DNA from: Gammaproteobacteria bacterium | GTDB lineage: Bacteria > Pseudomonadota > Gammaproteobacteria > Burkholderiales > Sulfuricellaceae | Assembly (NCBI GenBank): GCA_018824405.1 | Contig: JAHJGO010000011.1 | Coordinates: forward strand, 171,783-235,782 | Direction of reading: 5' to 3' | Length of the DNA: 64,000 nt | Shown: positions 45,907-56,839 of the stretch, in pieces | How positions within the stretch are numbered: position 1 is the first letter of the stretch | Layout of the letters: each line of letters opens with the position of its first letter | Translations under genes and position numbers: made by a program | Notes under the pieces: model-generated | Told to the model about the DNA's origin: nothing | The model's input: only the letters and a program-made list of their open reading frames with translations | The model's database searches: none

Positions 45907-47121
45907 TTGGATAACCCCGTGCTCTCTTTTTTTCGCAAGTCCAAGCAGGAAGAACCCGCAGCCGCCAAGCCGGTGAATGCTGCAGTAACTGCAAACCCCA
46001 AGGCGCCCGAACCCGCGCCACCTGTTGCAGCCGAAGCTGCCGCACCGCCTCCGGCCTCTACCACACAGATGCAGGATGGAGACGAACTGGTGGTGTTTGA
46101 GAGCATCAGCGCGGAGGCCGGTTCGATTGTTGAAGAAGCGGCTGTTTATTATGCCAACAATATGGCGGAGCAGGCTGTCGCCGCTTTGAGCCAGTATATT
46201 CAGGACCATCCCGGCAAAAAAGAAATGCAACCCTGGCTGATGTTGTTTGATCTGTACCAGCTCAAGAATAACAGTCAGGCATTCAACGAGTTGTCAATGC
46301 AGTTCGTGGTTAAATTCGAACGCTCGGCCCCGATCTGGAAGATGCCTGCGGCCGCACCAGTGCCCGTCAAGAAGGCCGATACGGCGCGCACGGACCTGAT
46401 CTCCCTGGGCAACCGTCTTGCCGACAGCGAGCAGATGGAAAAACTGTGCCAGATGGCAAAGGGCTCCAGTATTGCCCGGGTTAATGTGGGTGACATTACC
46501 GAAGTGGAGCTGGGTGGCTGCAAGCTGATGCAGGAAGGTCTGCACAGTTGCCGCAAGAAAGGCAAAAGCATCCAGATTGAAGGCGTCGAGCGTCTGATTG
46601 AAACCCTGAAAAAAAAGATCGCTACCGAAGGTCAGGGCGATGAAGACAGGCAGGCCTGGCTGTTGCTGTTCGAACTTTACCAGTGGCTGGGCCGGGAGGC
46701 AGAATATGAAGACTTGGCAATTGAATATGCCGTCACTTTCGAGATTTCTCCTCCAGCCTGGGAAGCCATGAAAGCTCCTCTGACTATGGATAAGGGAAAA
46801 TCTCAACCCGCCCTTGCCGTCACACCGGAAAAAACAAGTGATGAATCGTTCGCACTGAGTGGCGTCATCTCAGAATCCAGCCAGTCTCGGCTGGATGAAT
46901 TAATCAGCTATGCAGCAGACAAACAGGAAGTTCGAATCAACCTGTCTGAAGTCACGCGCGTGGATTTCGTGGCGGTCGGCACCTTCATGGGCGCGCTGAT
47001 CAATCTCACCCAGGCCGGCAAGAAAGTTCTGATTCTGGAGGCCAATGAAATGGTGCAAGCCCTGTTCCATATGATGGGCATCCAGGAATTCGCCACTTTG
47101 ATCCGCAAAAAGTCTCGCTGA
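45907..47121 (+). CDS. STAS-domain protein with a duplicated helical-STAS module
   Basis: 404 residues (TTG 45907 used; GTG 45919 is an alternative). After a Pro/Ala-rich linker come helical module 1 (about 70-130, WLMLFDLYQLKNNSQ), STAS-like domain 1 (about 135-215), helical module 2 (about 225-270, WLLLFELYQWLGREAEYED) and STAS domain 2 (about 305-400, INLSEVTRVDFVAVGT). The two helical modules end alike (VKFERSAPIW / VTFEISPPAW), showing an internal duplication. The second STAS lacks an obvious phosphorylatable Ser pattern (DFVAVGT). Probably a cytosolic scaffold; function unknown. Confidence 0.72.
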   Translation: MDNPVLSFFRKSKQEEPAAAKPVNAAVTANPKAPEPAPPVAAEAAAPPPASTTQMQDGDELVVFESISAEAGSIVEEAAVYYANNMAEQAVAALSQYIQDHPGKKEMQPWLMLFDLYQLKNNSQAFNELSMQFVVKFERSAPIWKMPAAAPVPVKKADTARTDLISLGNRLADSEQMEKLCQMAKGSSIARVNVGDITEVELGGCKLMQEGLHSCRKKGKSIQIEGVERLIETLKKKIATEGQGDEDRQAWLLLFELYQWLGREAEYEDLAIEYAVTFEISPPAWEAMKAPLTMDKGKSQPALAVTPEKTSDESFALSGVISESSQSRLDELISYAADKQEVRINLSEVTRVDFVAVGTFMGALINLTQAGKKVLILEANEMVQALFHMMGIQEFATLIRKKSR

Positions 47122-47180
47122 TAGCGCCCCGGCAAGACCGGGTATAATCCTCCCATCCGAGATAAACGCAGGAAACTTCA

Positions 47181-47717
47181 ATGGAACAGTATCACGGCAC
47201 CACCATTCTCTCCGTGCGCCGCGGCAGTAGCGTCGCCATGGGTGGCGATGGCCAGGTGACGCTGGGCAATATCGTGGTCAAGGCCACGGCACGCAAGGTG
47301 CGCCGACTTTATCACGAAAAAATTCTGGCGGGTTTTGCCGGCGGAACGGCGGATGCTTTTACCCTGTTCGAGCGCTTCGAAGCCAAACTGGAAAAGCATC
47401 AGGGCCACCTGCTGCGCTCGGCCGTCGAACTTGCCAAGGATTGGCGTACCGATCGCATGCTGCGCCGCCTCGAAGCCATGCTGACGGTGGCCGATCATGA
47501 AACCTCTCTGATCATCACCGGAAATGGTGATGTACTGGAGCCGGAAGACGGCCTGCTCGCCATCGGCAGCGGCGGCGCTTACGCCCAGTCCGCAGCACGC
47601 GCGCTGCTCGACCATACCGAGTTCACCCCCGCAGATGTTGTGAAAAAGTCGCTTACCATTGCCGCGGATTTGTGCATTTATACCAATCAGAATCACCTTA
47701 TCGAAGTATTGGAATAA
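47181..47717 (+). CDS. hslV: ATP-dependent protease subunit HslV
   Basis: 178 residues. Catalytic threonine is in [11 protein letters not shown]; the six residues before it (MEQYHG) are an N-terminal extension, usual for betaproteobacterial HslV, so processing beyond Met removal is required. GGDGQVTLG and the conserved Gly-rich core [13 protein letters not shown] are present. Works with HslU. Confidence 0.98.
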   Translation: MEQYHGTTILSVRRGSSVAMGGDGQVTLGNIVVKATARKVRRLYHEKILAGFAGGTADAFTLFERFEAKLEKHQGHLLRSAVELAKDWRTDRMLRRLEAMLTVADHETSLIITGNGDVLEPEDGLLAIGSGGAYAQSAARALLDHTEFTPADVVKKSLTIAADLCIYTNQNHLIEVLE

Positions 47718-47718
47718 T

Positions 47719-47803
47719 CGGCCGTCAGCGATCAGCCGTCAGCGATCAGTAAATCTCTCCAGGTACACTGACGACTGAATGCTGAATGCTGACAGCTGAC
47801 AAC
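47719..47803. repeat. intergenic palindromic repeat family E between hslV and hslU
   Basis: Repeated GTCAGCGATCAG units (47724 and 47738 approx.) and complementary GCTGAATGCTGACAGCTGAC (47784-47800 approx.) form an imperfect hairpin across about 80 bases. It separates hslV from hslU, which are usually only a few bases apart. Confidence 0.7.
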
Positions 47804-47816
47804 CGAGAGCTAACTC

Positions 47817-49145
<1,329 letters not shown>

Positions 49146-49211
49146 ACTACTCGACGGAACACAATCACGATATCGCTGTCTCAATTTGACACTATACAAA
49201 GAGAGGTTGTG

Positions 49212-50009
49212 ATGCGTTTCCTGATGATTTTATTGTCTCTGGCGGCCATTTCAGCGTCCGTTCCCTTGGCGCAAGCGGACACCCGCATGGATATTGGCGC
49301 CACCATTGTCAATGGCGACATGCGCGGGTTTTACTTTGCCCTGGGCGACTATTACCGCGTACCGGAACGGGAAGTCATCCTTATTCGCGAACGGCGCATT
49401 CCAGATTACGATATCCCGGTGGTGCTATTCATTTCTCAACGGGCACGCGTTGACCCTGGCGTGATCATGGATCTGCGGTTGTCCGGCAGGAGCTGGATGG
49501 ATATCACCCTGCATTTCGGTCTCGGCCCCGACATCTATTACATTCCGGTAAAAGAAGTATATGGCCCACCCTACGGACGTGCCTACGGCCATTACAAAAA
49601 CAAACATCGCAAGGATTGGCGCAAGATTCGGCTGGTCGATAGCGAAGTGGTCGACTTGGTCAATCTGCGCTTCATGTCCGAGCATTATGGTCGCCCCCCC
49701 GAAGACGTCATGCGCATGCGTTCCAGCGGCAAGAGCTTTATCGTGATTAATGACGAGTTCCGCCGCGGCAAGCCTGGCAAGGAATATCGTGAACGTGAGC
49801 GCGAACAATATCAGGAACAACGCAATGATCGCCGTCAGGAACAGCGCCTGGATCAACGGCAGGATCAGCGAAGCGACGGGGCTGGGCCCGATGAACGATC
49901 CCCGCGCGGCAAGAAAGACCCATCTCCTGGCAAAGAAAGCAAAGGACAGGGAAAAAATGACAACGACGCCCGTTCGGGCAAGGGAAAAGGGCGTGACAAA
50001 GACGACTAG
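49212..50009 (+). CDS. secreted hypothetical protein with charged repetitive tail
   Basis: 265 residues from ATG 49212 (GAGAGG RBS; a GTG three bases earlier is less well placed). Signal peptide 1-23 (ending LAQA-D). Residues 24-165 look globular with repeated patterns VPEREVILIRERRIPDYDIPVV. Residues about 180-265 are strongly charged and disordered, with short QEQR/DQRQ repeats and a KGQGKNDND-rich end. I do not recognise a family. Confidence 0.72.
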   Translation: MRFLMILLSLAAISASVPLAQADTRMDIGATIVNGDMRGFYFALGDYYRVPEREVILIRERRIPDYDIPVVLFISQRARVDPGVIMDLRLSGRSWMDITLHFGLGPDIYYIPVKEVYGPPYGRAYGHYKNKHRKDWRKIRLVDSEVVDLVNLRFMSEHYGRPPEDVMRMRSSGKSFIVINDEFRRGKPGKEYREREREQYQEQRNDRRQEQRLDQRQDQRSDGAGPDERSPRGKKDPSPGKESKGQGKNDNDARSGKGKGRDKDD

Positions 50010-50054
50010 GCGGGGCTGAATGCCAGACAGCGCAGGATCACCAGGAGCAACCCG

Positions 50055-50399
50055 ATGAAATTTATGGATCTGACCATGGGCCAGCAATTCGAGCTGGATG
50101 GCGAAATTTATGCGCGTACAGGCCCGCTGGTCGCTTCCCATGTCGAGAGCAGCAAACAGCGCTTCATGGCTCGCTATGTAACAGTCAAACCGGTGGGCGA
50201 GGCGACTCAGGCAGCGCCGCGCACACCGGATACCCTTTCATCGGACAAAGTAAACATGGCCTTCGATAACTATCATGCTCAATGCCTGAGCGCATTGGAG
50301 CCGCTCGATGCAGAGCTGTCCTCGGAGCGGGTGAGCATCATACGCAGGCAGATTGAACAAGCCCGCCTTGTCTTTCTGGATACCCTAAACAAAGCATAA
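50055..50399 (+). CDS. hypothetical cytosolic protein (114 aa)
   Basis: Starts KFMDLTMGQQFELDGEIYARTGPLVASHVES, a likely small beta-rich domain, and ends in a helical C-terminus (SERVSIIRRQIEQARLVFLDTL). RBS AGGAGC. No family recognised; no signal peptide. May be co-transcribed with the preceding secreted protein (46 bases apart). Confidence 0.65.
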   Translation: MKFMDLTMGQQFELDGEIYARTGPLVASHVESSKQRFMARYVTVKPVGEATQAAPRTPDTLSSDKVNMAFDNYHAQCLSALEPLDAELSSERVSIIRRQIEQARLVFLDTLNKA

Positions 50400-50444
50400 A
50401 CAACCCCATTTGTTGCAGTAGTTGCATTTGTCGCGCAGTTAATT

Positions 50445-50463
50445 GATAATGCTTCTCATTCAT
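50445..50463. promoter_or_regulatory. Fur box-like site
   Basis: GATAATGCTTCTCATTCAT matches the 19-base Fur consensus at about 13 positions, including the 5' GATAATG and the TCATT core. It lies 25 bases before the ATG of the barrel-like protein, where Fur would block the promoter under iron sufficiency. Affinity is unknown. Confidence 0.7.
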
Positions 50464-50487
50464 AAATAATTAACTGAAAGCCATCAA

Positions 50488-51264
50488 ATGAAACTTGCAC
50501 GTTATGCATGTGGCGCTCTGGCCGCCGCTTTATTAACTCTCACTGTGTCCGGTGCCGTTGCGGCCCCAGATGAAATCCAGGTTTACACCGAGGAAATGAA
50601 TGATCCGGGCGAATTTGGCCTGGAACTGCATGTCAATTACGCCATCAAGGGAGCGAAGGAACCCGGTTACGAGGGCGAGAAGCCTGGCCATCACATGTTG
50701 CAAGTCACGCCGGAATTCACCTACGGCCTGACAAAAGTCTGGGAGGCGGGTCTGTATCTGCCGATGGCGCTTGACCCGAACGGCAACCTGTATAACAACG
50801 GATTGCGGCTGCGCATGAAGCACATTGCACAACGCGAGGAAGGCACCCGTTTCTTCTGGGGTTTCAGTACCGAATTTGGTTATGCTTCACGGCGCACTTC
50901 GGAAAACTATTGGGGGTTGGAGTTGCGGCCCATCATCGGATATCGGGACGAAAACTGGCTGCTGAGTTTCAACCCGGTGCTGGATATGAGCCTGTCGAAT
51001 AATGTCAGCCGCGCCCCACAGTTCGAACCCGGGGTAAAAATAACCCGCAAGGCGGTCGAAGGAATCCATGCCGGTTTTGAATATTATGGTGAATACGGAC
51101 CGCTGCGCCAGATCCTGCCAGCCAGCCAACGCAGTCATGCCCTCTACGCGGTGTTGGATGTTGAAAGCAGAAATTTCGACATCAATTTCGGCATAGGTCA
51201 CGGTTCCAGCGAAGCCCCGGACAAATGGGTTGCAAAAGCCATTGTCGCCTTGCCATTCAAATAG
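50488..51264 (+). CDS. predicted outer-membrane beta-barrel protein, probably Fur-regulated
   Basis: 258 residues: signal peptide 1-25 (VSGAVA-A), then alternating-hydrophobicity strands from about 40 on (LELHVNYAI, WEAGLYLPM, FFWGFSTEFGYAS, and so on), ending AKAIVALPFK. Family not recognised. The Fur-type site suggests a role in iron conditions. It is convergent with the ABC-F gene, overlapping by eight bases. Confidence 0.72.
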   Translation: MKLARYACGALAAALLTLTVSGAVAAPDEIQVYTEEMNDPGEFGLELHVNYAIKGAKEPGYEGEKPGHHMLQVTPEFTYGLTKVWEAGLYLPMALDPNGNLYNNGLRLRMKHIAQREEGTRFFWGFSTEFGYASRRTSENYWGLELRPIIGYRDENWLLSFNPVLDMSLSNNVSRAPQFEPGVKITRKAVEGIHAGFEYYGEYGPLRQILPASQRSHALYAVLDVESRNFDINFGIGHGSSEAPDKWVAKAIVALPFK

Positions 51265-53116
51265 CTTCTTCCAGCGCCATTTCCAGCTCCAGCCAGCTTT
51301 CCTCCAGTTGTGCCACCCGGCTTTCCAGCACTTCCCGTCGCTGGTTCAAATCCTGAACCAGCGCAGGGTCCGGATTCTGATACAGCCCGGGATCGGCAAG
51401 CTGCTCATTGACCCCGGCCAGCTCGGCCTGAGCCTGATGCAATTCGGCTTCAAGTTTGCCCTGCTTGGAGAGTAGAGCCTTTTTGCGCGGAGCATTCTCG
51501 CGCCGCGGCTTTTCCGTCGCCGCAACCTGAGAAACCGGTGCGCCAACTTCCTGGCGGCGCGACTCCACCCATGAACGGTAATCTTCCAGATCGCCATCAA
51601 ACAGTTTCGCCGTCCCATCCGCCACCAGCCACAATTCGTCCGCCGTGGCGCGAATCAGGCTGCGGTCATGGGACACCAGCACCATCGCACCGCCATATTC
51701 CTCCAGCGCCAGCGTCAGCGCATCACGCATGTCGAGGTCCAGATGGTTGGTCGGTTCGTCGAGCAGCAGCAGATGGGGTTTCTGCCATGCCAGCAGGGCT
51801 AGCGCCAGGCGGCTTTTCTCGCCGCCGGAAAAGGTTTCCACCGGGCGATCCTCGCGTTCTCCCGCGAGACCGAAACGGCCAAGAAAATTGCGTAAATCCT
51901 GTGTAGTTGCTTGCGGCGCAATTCTGAGCAGATGTTCCAGTGGCGTAGCTGTGCTATCGAGGTGCTCAAGCTGATGCTGTGCAAAATAGCCGATACGCAA
52001 TTCCGGCGCAGCTTCCCGATTGCCCGCTGAGGGCAGCAACTCGCCAACCAGCAGCTTGATCAGGGTGGATTTGCCCGCCCCATTGGGCCCCAGCAAGGCA
52101 ATGCGCGCACCGGAACGCAGCACCAGATTGATGTTTTCCAGCAAGGCTTTGTCGCCATAGCCGCAACTGGCTTTTTCCAGCTTGAGCAGGGTGTCCGGGC
52201 TGCGTTCCGGTGCTTCGATTTCCAGTTCGAAATGGCCATGATCGACGTGCGCCGGGGCAATGCGTTCCAGCCGTTCCAGCGCCTTGACGCGGCTTTGCGC
52301 CTGCTTCGCCTTGCTTGCCTTGGCGCGAAAGCGGCGGATGAAGTCCTCGAGGTGTGCGATCTTTTCCTGCTGCTGGGTAAAGGCCTGGTTCTGCTGCACT
52401 GCGCGCTCGGCCCGGGTGCGCTCGAAGTCGTCATAGCTGCCGCTATAGAGATCAATGATCTGATCGTGCACATGGGCAATGCGGTTGACGCAGGCGTTGA
52501 GGAATTCGCGGTCATGCGACACCAGCAGCACGCTGCCAGGATAGCGCGCAAGATATTGTTCAAGCCACAGGATGGCTTCGAGGTCGAGGTGGTTGGTGGG
52601 TTCGTCGAGCAGCAGCAAATCGGCTCGGCGCATCAGGGCACGAGCCAGATTGAGACGCATGCGCCAGCCGCCGGAAAAACTGTTCACCGGGCGCGTCAGC
52701 TGCTCATTGGAAAACCCCAGGCCATTCAGCAACTGCGCGGCACGAGAGGGCGCGGCATAGCCCTCGATGGCCTCGAATCGGTGCTGCGCCTCGAACCACT
52801 CGGAATCATGGGAATCGCGTTGCAGCACGCGTTCCAGTTGGCGCAGCTCGCTATCACCATCGAGGACGAACTCCAGCGCGGCGCGCTCGGAATTGTCAAT
52901 TTCCTGCTCCACGAAAGCCAGGGTCTTGCCCTGCTGGAAGGCAATCTCGCCGCCGTCGGGTCGAATTTCGCCGCGGATCAGACGGAACAGGGTGGACTTG
53001 CCGCAGCCGTTCTTGCCCACCAGGCCGACGCGCTGGCTGGCAAAGATCTGTAAATTGGCATTCTGCAGTAGCGGGACGCCGCTTTGGTAATAAATCAGGT
53101 TCTGGATCGATAACAT
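51257..53116 (-). CDS. ABC-F family ATPase (Uup/YheS type)
   Basis: 619 residues from ATG 53116; the frame continues upstream but lies outside the gene. Two ABC domains: Walker A GKNGCGKSTL and GPNGAGKSTL, signatures SFSGGWRMRL and TFSGGEKSRL, and two LLLDEPTNHLDL Walker B motifs, joined by a helical P-site-tRNA interaction linker (about 240-300) and a C-terminal coiled coil (about 545-615, LLSKQGKLEAELHQAQAEL). No transmembrane part. ABC-F proteins rescue or regulate stalled ribosomes; YheS-like is the closest group by size. Confidence 0.93.
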   Translation of the reverse strand: MLSIQNLIYYQSGVPLLQNANLQIFASQRVGLVGKNGCGKSTLFRLIRGEIRPDGGEIAFQQGKTLAFVEQEIDNSERAALEFVLDGDSELRQLERVLQRDSHDSEWFEAQHRFEAIEGYAAPSRAAQLLNGLGFSNEQLTRPVNSFSGGWRMRLNLARALMRRADLLLLDEPTNHLDLEAILWLEQYLARYPGSVLLVSHDREFLNACVNRIAHVHDQIIDLYSGSYDDFERTRAERAVQQNQAFTQQQEKIAHLEDFIRRFRAKASKAKQAQSRVKALERLERIAPAHVDHGHFELEIEAPERSPDTLLKLEKASCGYGDKALLENINLVLRSGARIALLGPNGAGKSTLIKLLVGELLPSAGNREAAPELRIGYFAQHQLEHLDSTATPLEHLLRIAPQATTQDLRNFLGRFGLAGEREDRPVETFSGGEKSRLALALLAWQKPHLLLLDEPTNHLDLDMRDALTLALEEYGGAMVLVSHDRSLIRATADELWLVADGTAKLFDGDLEDYRSWVESRRQEVGAPVSQVAATEKPRRENAPRKKALLSKQGKLEAELHQAQAELAGVNEQLADPGLYQNPDPALVQDLNQRREVLESRVAQLEESWLELEMALEEAI

Positions 53117-53172
53117 GGCGCAATCATAGCAGAATGGGCTAGGATGCCGCTCGAAGAGGAATTGATGGAGCA

Positions 53173-53757
53173 ATGATTGTGAACAAAATCTATGTCTGGG
53201 ATCTGCCCACCCGGCTGTTTCACTGGGCTCTGGTTGCGTTGGTGGCCTTTCAGTGGCTGAGTGGCGAACTTGAAGATGAATGGCTGAAGTTCCACCTGCT
53301 GGGTGGTTACGCCATTCTCGCCCTGCTGGCTTTCCGTCTGCTTTGGGGCTTCGTCGGAGGTGAATATGCGCGCTTCGGGAATTTTCTGCGCGGCATGGGG
53401 CCAACATTGGAGTACGCCCGTGCACTGCGCGCCAACACCGCACCTCGCTATCTAGGACACAATCCGCTGGGCGGATGGATGATTGCAGCTCTGCTTGCCA
53501 CGCTAGCGCTGCAAGGTTTCACCGGCCTGTTTGCCAGCGACGACGTGATGACCAGCGGTCCGTTACGTTATTGGGTATCCGATCAGATTGCCGAAGTGAT
53601 GACAGAGCTCCATGAAGGCAGTTTCAACGTGCTGTTAACGCTGGCTGTAGCGCATGTCGCTTCGATTCTGGCGCACCGGCTGTTCAAGGGCGAAGACCTG
53701 GTGTGGCCGATGCTGACCGGCTACAAGGATTCGGACGAGGCGTCGAAGAAGCAGTAA
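53173..53757 (+). CDS. cytochrome b561 / hydrogenase-type b-cytochrome
   Basis: 194 residues with four transmembrane helices; heme-ligand histidines are in RLFHWALV, KFHLLGGY, ELHEGSFN and AVAHVASILAHRLF. This Ni,Fe-hydrogenase b-type fold passes electrons between quinone and a periplasmic donor; partner unknown here. The 3' end overlaps the convergent GGDEF gene by 37 bases. Confidence 0.92.
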   Translation: MIVNKIYVWDLPTRLFHWALVALVAFQWLSGELEDEWLKFHLLGGYAILALLAFRLLWGFVGGEYARFGNFLRGMGPTLEYARALRANTAPRYLGHNPLGGWMIAALLATLALQGFTGLFASDDVMTSGPLRYWVSDQIAEVMTELHEGSFNVLLTLAVAHVASILAHRLFKGEDLVWPMLTGYKDSDEASKKQ

Positions 53758-56750
53758 CGGTTGCGCCCCTGCTGTTTGGCTTCGTACATTGCGCTGTCGG
53801 CGCATTTCACCAGCTTGTCGCAGTCTTCGGTGTCCAGCGGGTAAAGAGCAATGCCGATGCTGGTGCTCGATTGCAGTTCATGGCCGCCGAGCACGAAGGG
53901 TTCGGCAAAAGCAGCGATGATTTTGCGCGCAACGATTGCGGCACTTTCCCGATCAGCCACCTGTAGCAGCAACACGGTAAATTCATCCCCACCCAGGCGC
54001 GCCACCGTATCACTCTCTCGCACGCAGGCCCGGATGCGGCTCGCCACTTCCTGCAGCAGCAAATCGCCAATATGATGCCCCAGAGTATCATTAACGCTCT
54101 TGAAGCGATCGAGGTCCAGAAACATCAGCGCGGCAGAAATATGACCGCGCTTCGCCTGCACCAGAACCTGCTGTAGCCGGTCGTAAAACAGGGCGCGATT
54201 GGGTAGGTCAGTAAGCGCGTCGTAATGGGCCAGGTGCTGAATGCGGGCCTCGGTAATTTTCTGCGCGGTAATGTCTTCCAAAATCGAGATGAAATGGGTG
54301 ACTTCCTCAGCTGCGTCGCGGATCGGCGTGATGGTCTGCTGCACTGTGAATTCCGAACCATCCTTGCGCTTTTCAATGGTTTCGCTGCTCCATACTTCGC
54401 CTGCGGTGATGGTTTTCCACAGCTTCTGGTAATAGTCCGCGCTCTGTTTCCCTGATTTCAGGATGCGCGGAGTCTCGCCCAGTACCTCCTGCGGTGAAAA
54501 CCCGGTCAGGCGCGTAAATGACTGGTTCAGCCACTGGATATGTCCGCGCCGGTCGGTGATGAACACTCCGTTGCCGGCGGAGGCCAGAGCGGTGCCGAGC
54601 AGCCGCAGCTGCTGCTGGTCCATGGCCTTTTCCAAAGCGACGCAGATGCGCCCGGCGATCATTCCCAAGCGCTGAACCGTGGCGGGATCATCGAAGCTGT
54701 GTTCATGAAGTGAATACAGGGAGAAAGCGCCATACACCTCGCCACGGATGATCAGCGGAATACAGATAATGGATTTCAGGCCGAAGCGCTCTGCAGATTC
54801 GCGCCATGGCTTGAAACCGGGATCCGAGAGGCGGAACGCCTGAGTTTGGCCGAGCCGGATGGTCAGTCCCGCCGGGCCATGACCCTGTGGTGTTTCATCC
54901 CAGCGCACGCCGATCTTTTCCAGCTCGAAACGAAAATTCACTTCTGGCCCGGCGCAAGCGGCGACGGAGATTTCACCCCCAGGCTCCTTGCGCCCTATCC
55001 ACACGAACTGGTATCCCAGCAGATGCGCCACCTCCACACAAATGAATTCAAGCAGACTGGGCAATGGCAGGCCACGCAGCACCTGCTGGTCGATTTCGTT
55101 AAACAGGGTATCCAGCGCTTGCAACTGCACGCGCTCGGTGACATCGGCCGCATATATCGCCGCCGCCACAACCTGTCCATCGGCGTTGAAAACGGGATAG
55201 GCGTTGCTCTCGAACGCAATGCCTTCCCATTCATCCTTGAGATGAAATGGCTGCCCCGTCTGGAAAAGTTGCTGCACAAGTGGTTGGCGTGAGCGAGTAA
55301 GTTCGGGTGGAATCAAGGCAAAGAAGTTGATGCCGACCACTTCATCCACAGAGCGATGCAGACGTTTTGCACCAATTTCGTTGATCGCCATCACCGTGCC
55401 GTTTTCATTCAGCAACATGGCGGTCTCCGCCGTGGCGTTGAGCAGGGCGCGGGAACGGGCCTCGCTGACTTGCAGCGCTGCCTCCGCCTGCTTGCGTTCG
55501 GTTACGTCGGCCAGGGTGAGCAACAGTCCGTCGACTTTACCGCTCTTTTCCTTGACCGGCGTGAGATTCCAGTCCCAGTATGTCACCCCGCGTCCGGACT
55601 GGCCCGGATACTCAAATGGCTTGGCGTATGCAATATAGGGCTCTCCGCTTTCCAGCACATGGCGAAAAACGGTCTCGTTTTCCGCATCGGGGTAGAGCTG
55701 GAAATGATTTTTCCCGACAAAGAACTCCGTTGTGCGCTGCTGGTCGGCTGCGGCATAGTTTTCATTGACGCGGATAAAATTGAATTCGTTGTCGAGATAG
55801 GCGACCGATACGTGCATATTTGAAAATATTCGCTCCATGAGTTGATTGGTGAATTCCAGCTCATGCGCTGCAGCACGAAAACGCTGTTCGCTCAGGACTA
55901 GCGCCTCGCCCTTGCGGTTCAGGTAAATTCCCAATATGAAAAACATGGCCATCACAAAGGACACCCAGACCAGCGCCAACACTGCAACCGTAAAACCATC
56001 ACCAAAACGGTCAGCGTGAAAGCTCGCCATCGCCATCAGAACCAGGCCATTGGGCACGATCAGCACCACCGGCACGATGAAGCGCAGCAATGCTCCCCCG
56101 GGCCCCTTGCTAAGCAGGATTTCAGCCAGTCCATGTTCAGGGCGCAAGAACAGGATTCCCACGCCCAGTAGCAGAAAACCCAGTGCAGCCGGAAAAGCCA
56201 TGCCTGATACCGCGACACCGGCAGAAATAGCCCCTCCACGGAAGATCATGCCGATCATGGCCTGGAGCGCGAGAACCATCACCGCCAGGGCAAACCCCTG
56301 GGCGACATAAGACCGACCCACGCCATTGCTCGTCATTAGCAGTAACGCCGCGCCCAGAAAGGCAAAAGCCAGTACCGCATGGGGCAGCATGTGCGCCGCT
56401 ACATGGGTGGGCGTGGACAGAAACAGGAGTGTTATTTTTTCCTGAATACCGGAACTGTTACCGAGCCAGATTTCCGCCAGACCCAGTACGCCCAGTATCA
56501 GTACAACAGCCCCCAGCAGCGCCGCGAGCTGCGGCAGCCTTGGTAGCCGCAACAGCCACAGGGCGCCAGTAGCCAGCAGCAGGAGAAAAGCTGTGGGAAA
56601 CGGCGCGGGTGGTCCGATGGCGATAAAAGTGGTCAGGGCTGGAATTTCGAATATCCAGCCCAGCAGCACCAAGCCGCTGAGCAGCGCGGTCAAACCACAG
56701 GCAAGCGCTGTCAGGCGGGAAGAAAAAGTTTTTGCTGCAGTGGCAGCCAT
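53721..56750 (-). CDS. membrane PAS-PAS-GAF-PAS-GGDEF diguanylate cyclase
   Basis: 1009 residues. About eight transmembrane helices (1-275), then PAS domains (about 300-425 and 425-550), a GAF domain (about 560-700), a PAS domain (705-830) and GGDEF (840-1005). The active site reads GGDEF (RLGGDEFTVLL), with RESD I-site five residues before; both suggest an active, product-inhibited cyclase. No EAL. N-terminal part is MASE-like. Sits between the b-cytochrome and regA, so a redox role is conceivable. Signal not identified. Confidence 0.93.
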   Translation of the reverse strand: MAATAAKTFSSRLTALACGLTALLSGLVLLGWIFEIPALTTFIAIGPPAPFPTAFLLLLATGALWLLRLPRLPQLAALLGAVVLILGVLGLAEIWLGNSSGIQEKITLLFLSTPTHVAAHMLPHAVLAFAFLGAALLLMTSNGVGRSYVAQGFALAVMVLALQAMIGMIFRGGAISAGVAVSGMAFPAALGFLLLGVGILFLRPEHGLAEILLSKGPGGALLRFIVPVVLIVPNGLVLMAMASFHADRFGDGFTVAVLALVWVSFVMAMFFILGIYLNRKGEALVLSEQRFRAAAHELEFTNQLMERIFSNMHVSVAYLDNEFNFIRVNENYAAADQQRTTEFFVGKNHFQLYPDAENETVFRHVLESGEPYIAYAKPFEYPGQSGRGVTYWDWNLTPVKEKSGKVDGLLLTLADVTERKQAEAALQVSEARSRALLNATAETAMLLNENGTVMAINEIGAKRLHRSVDEVVGINFFALIPPELTRSRQPLVQQLFQTGQPFHLKDEWEGIAFESNAYPVFNADGQVVAAAIYAADVTERVQLQALDTLFNEIDQQVLRGLPLPSLLEFICVEVAHLLGYQFVWIGRKEPGGEISVAACAGPEVNFRFELEKIGVRWDETPQGHGPAGLTIRLGQTQAFRLSDPGFKPWRESAERFGLKSIICIPLIIRGEVYGAFSLYSLHEHSFDDPATVQRLGMIAGRICVALEKAMDQQQLRLLGTALASAGNGVFITDRRGHIQWLNQSFTRLTGFSPQEVLGETPRILKSGKQSADYYQKLWKTITAGEVWSSETIEKRKDGSEFTVQQTITPIRDAAEEVTHFISILEDITAQKITEARIQHLAHYDALTDLPNRALFYDRLQQVLVQAKRGHISAALMFLDLDRFKSVNDTLGHHIGDLLLQEVASRIRACVRESDTVARLGGDEFTVLLLQVADRESAAIVARKIIAAFAEPFVLGGHELQSSTSIGIALYPLDTEDCDKLVKCADSAMYEAKQQGRNRYCFFDASSESL

Positions 56751-56839
56751 ACGTTAACCCAGACAATGGTAGCGAGAAATCCGCCATCCAATATAAGGAA
56801 TCAGGAACCGCTATCTGCAATTATACTGCGGCTTGACGC

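Noticed and set aside
39685-47803. Repeats at 39685-39753 and 47719-47803 considered as CRISPR arrays
   Set aside because: No regularly spaced identical units and no cas genes; imperfect palindromes instead.
53117-53443. Upstream extension of the ABC-F frame
   Set aside because: Lies inside the b-cytochrome gene; ATG 53116 starts the conserved MLSIQNL.
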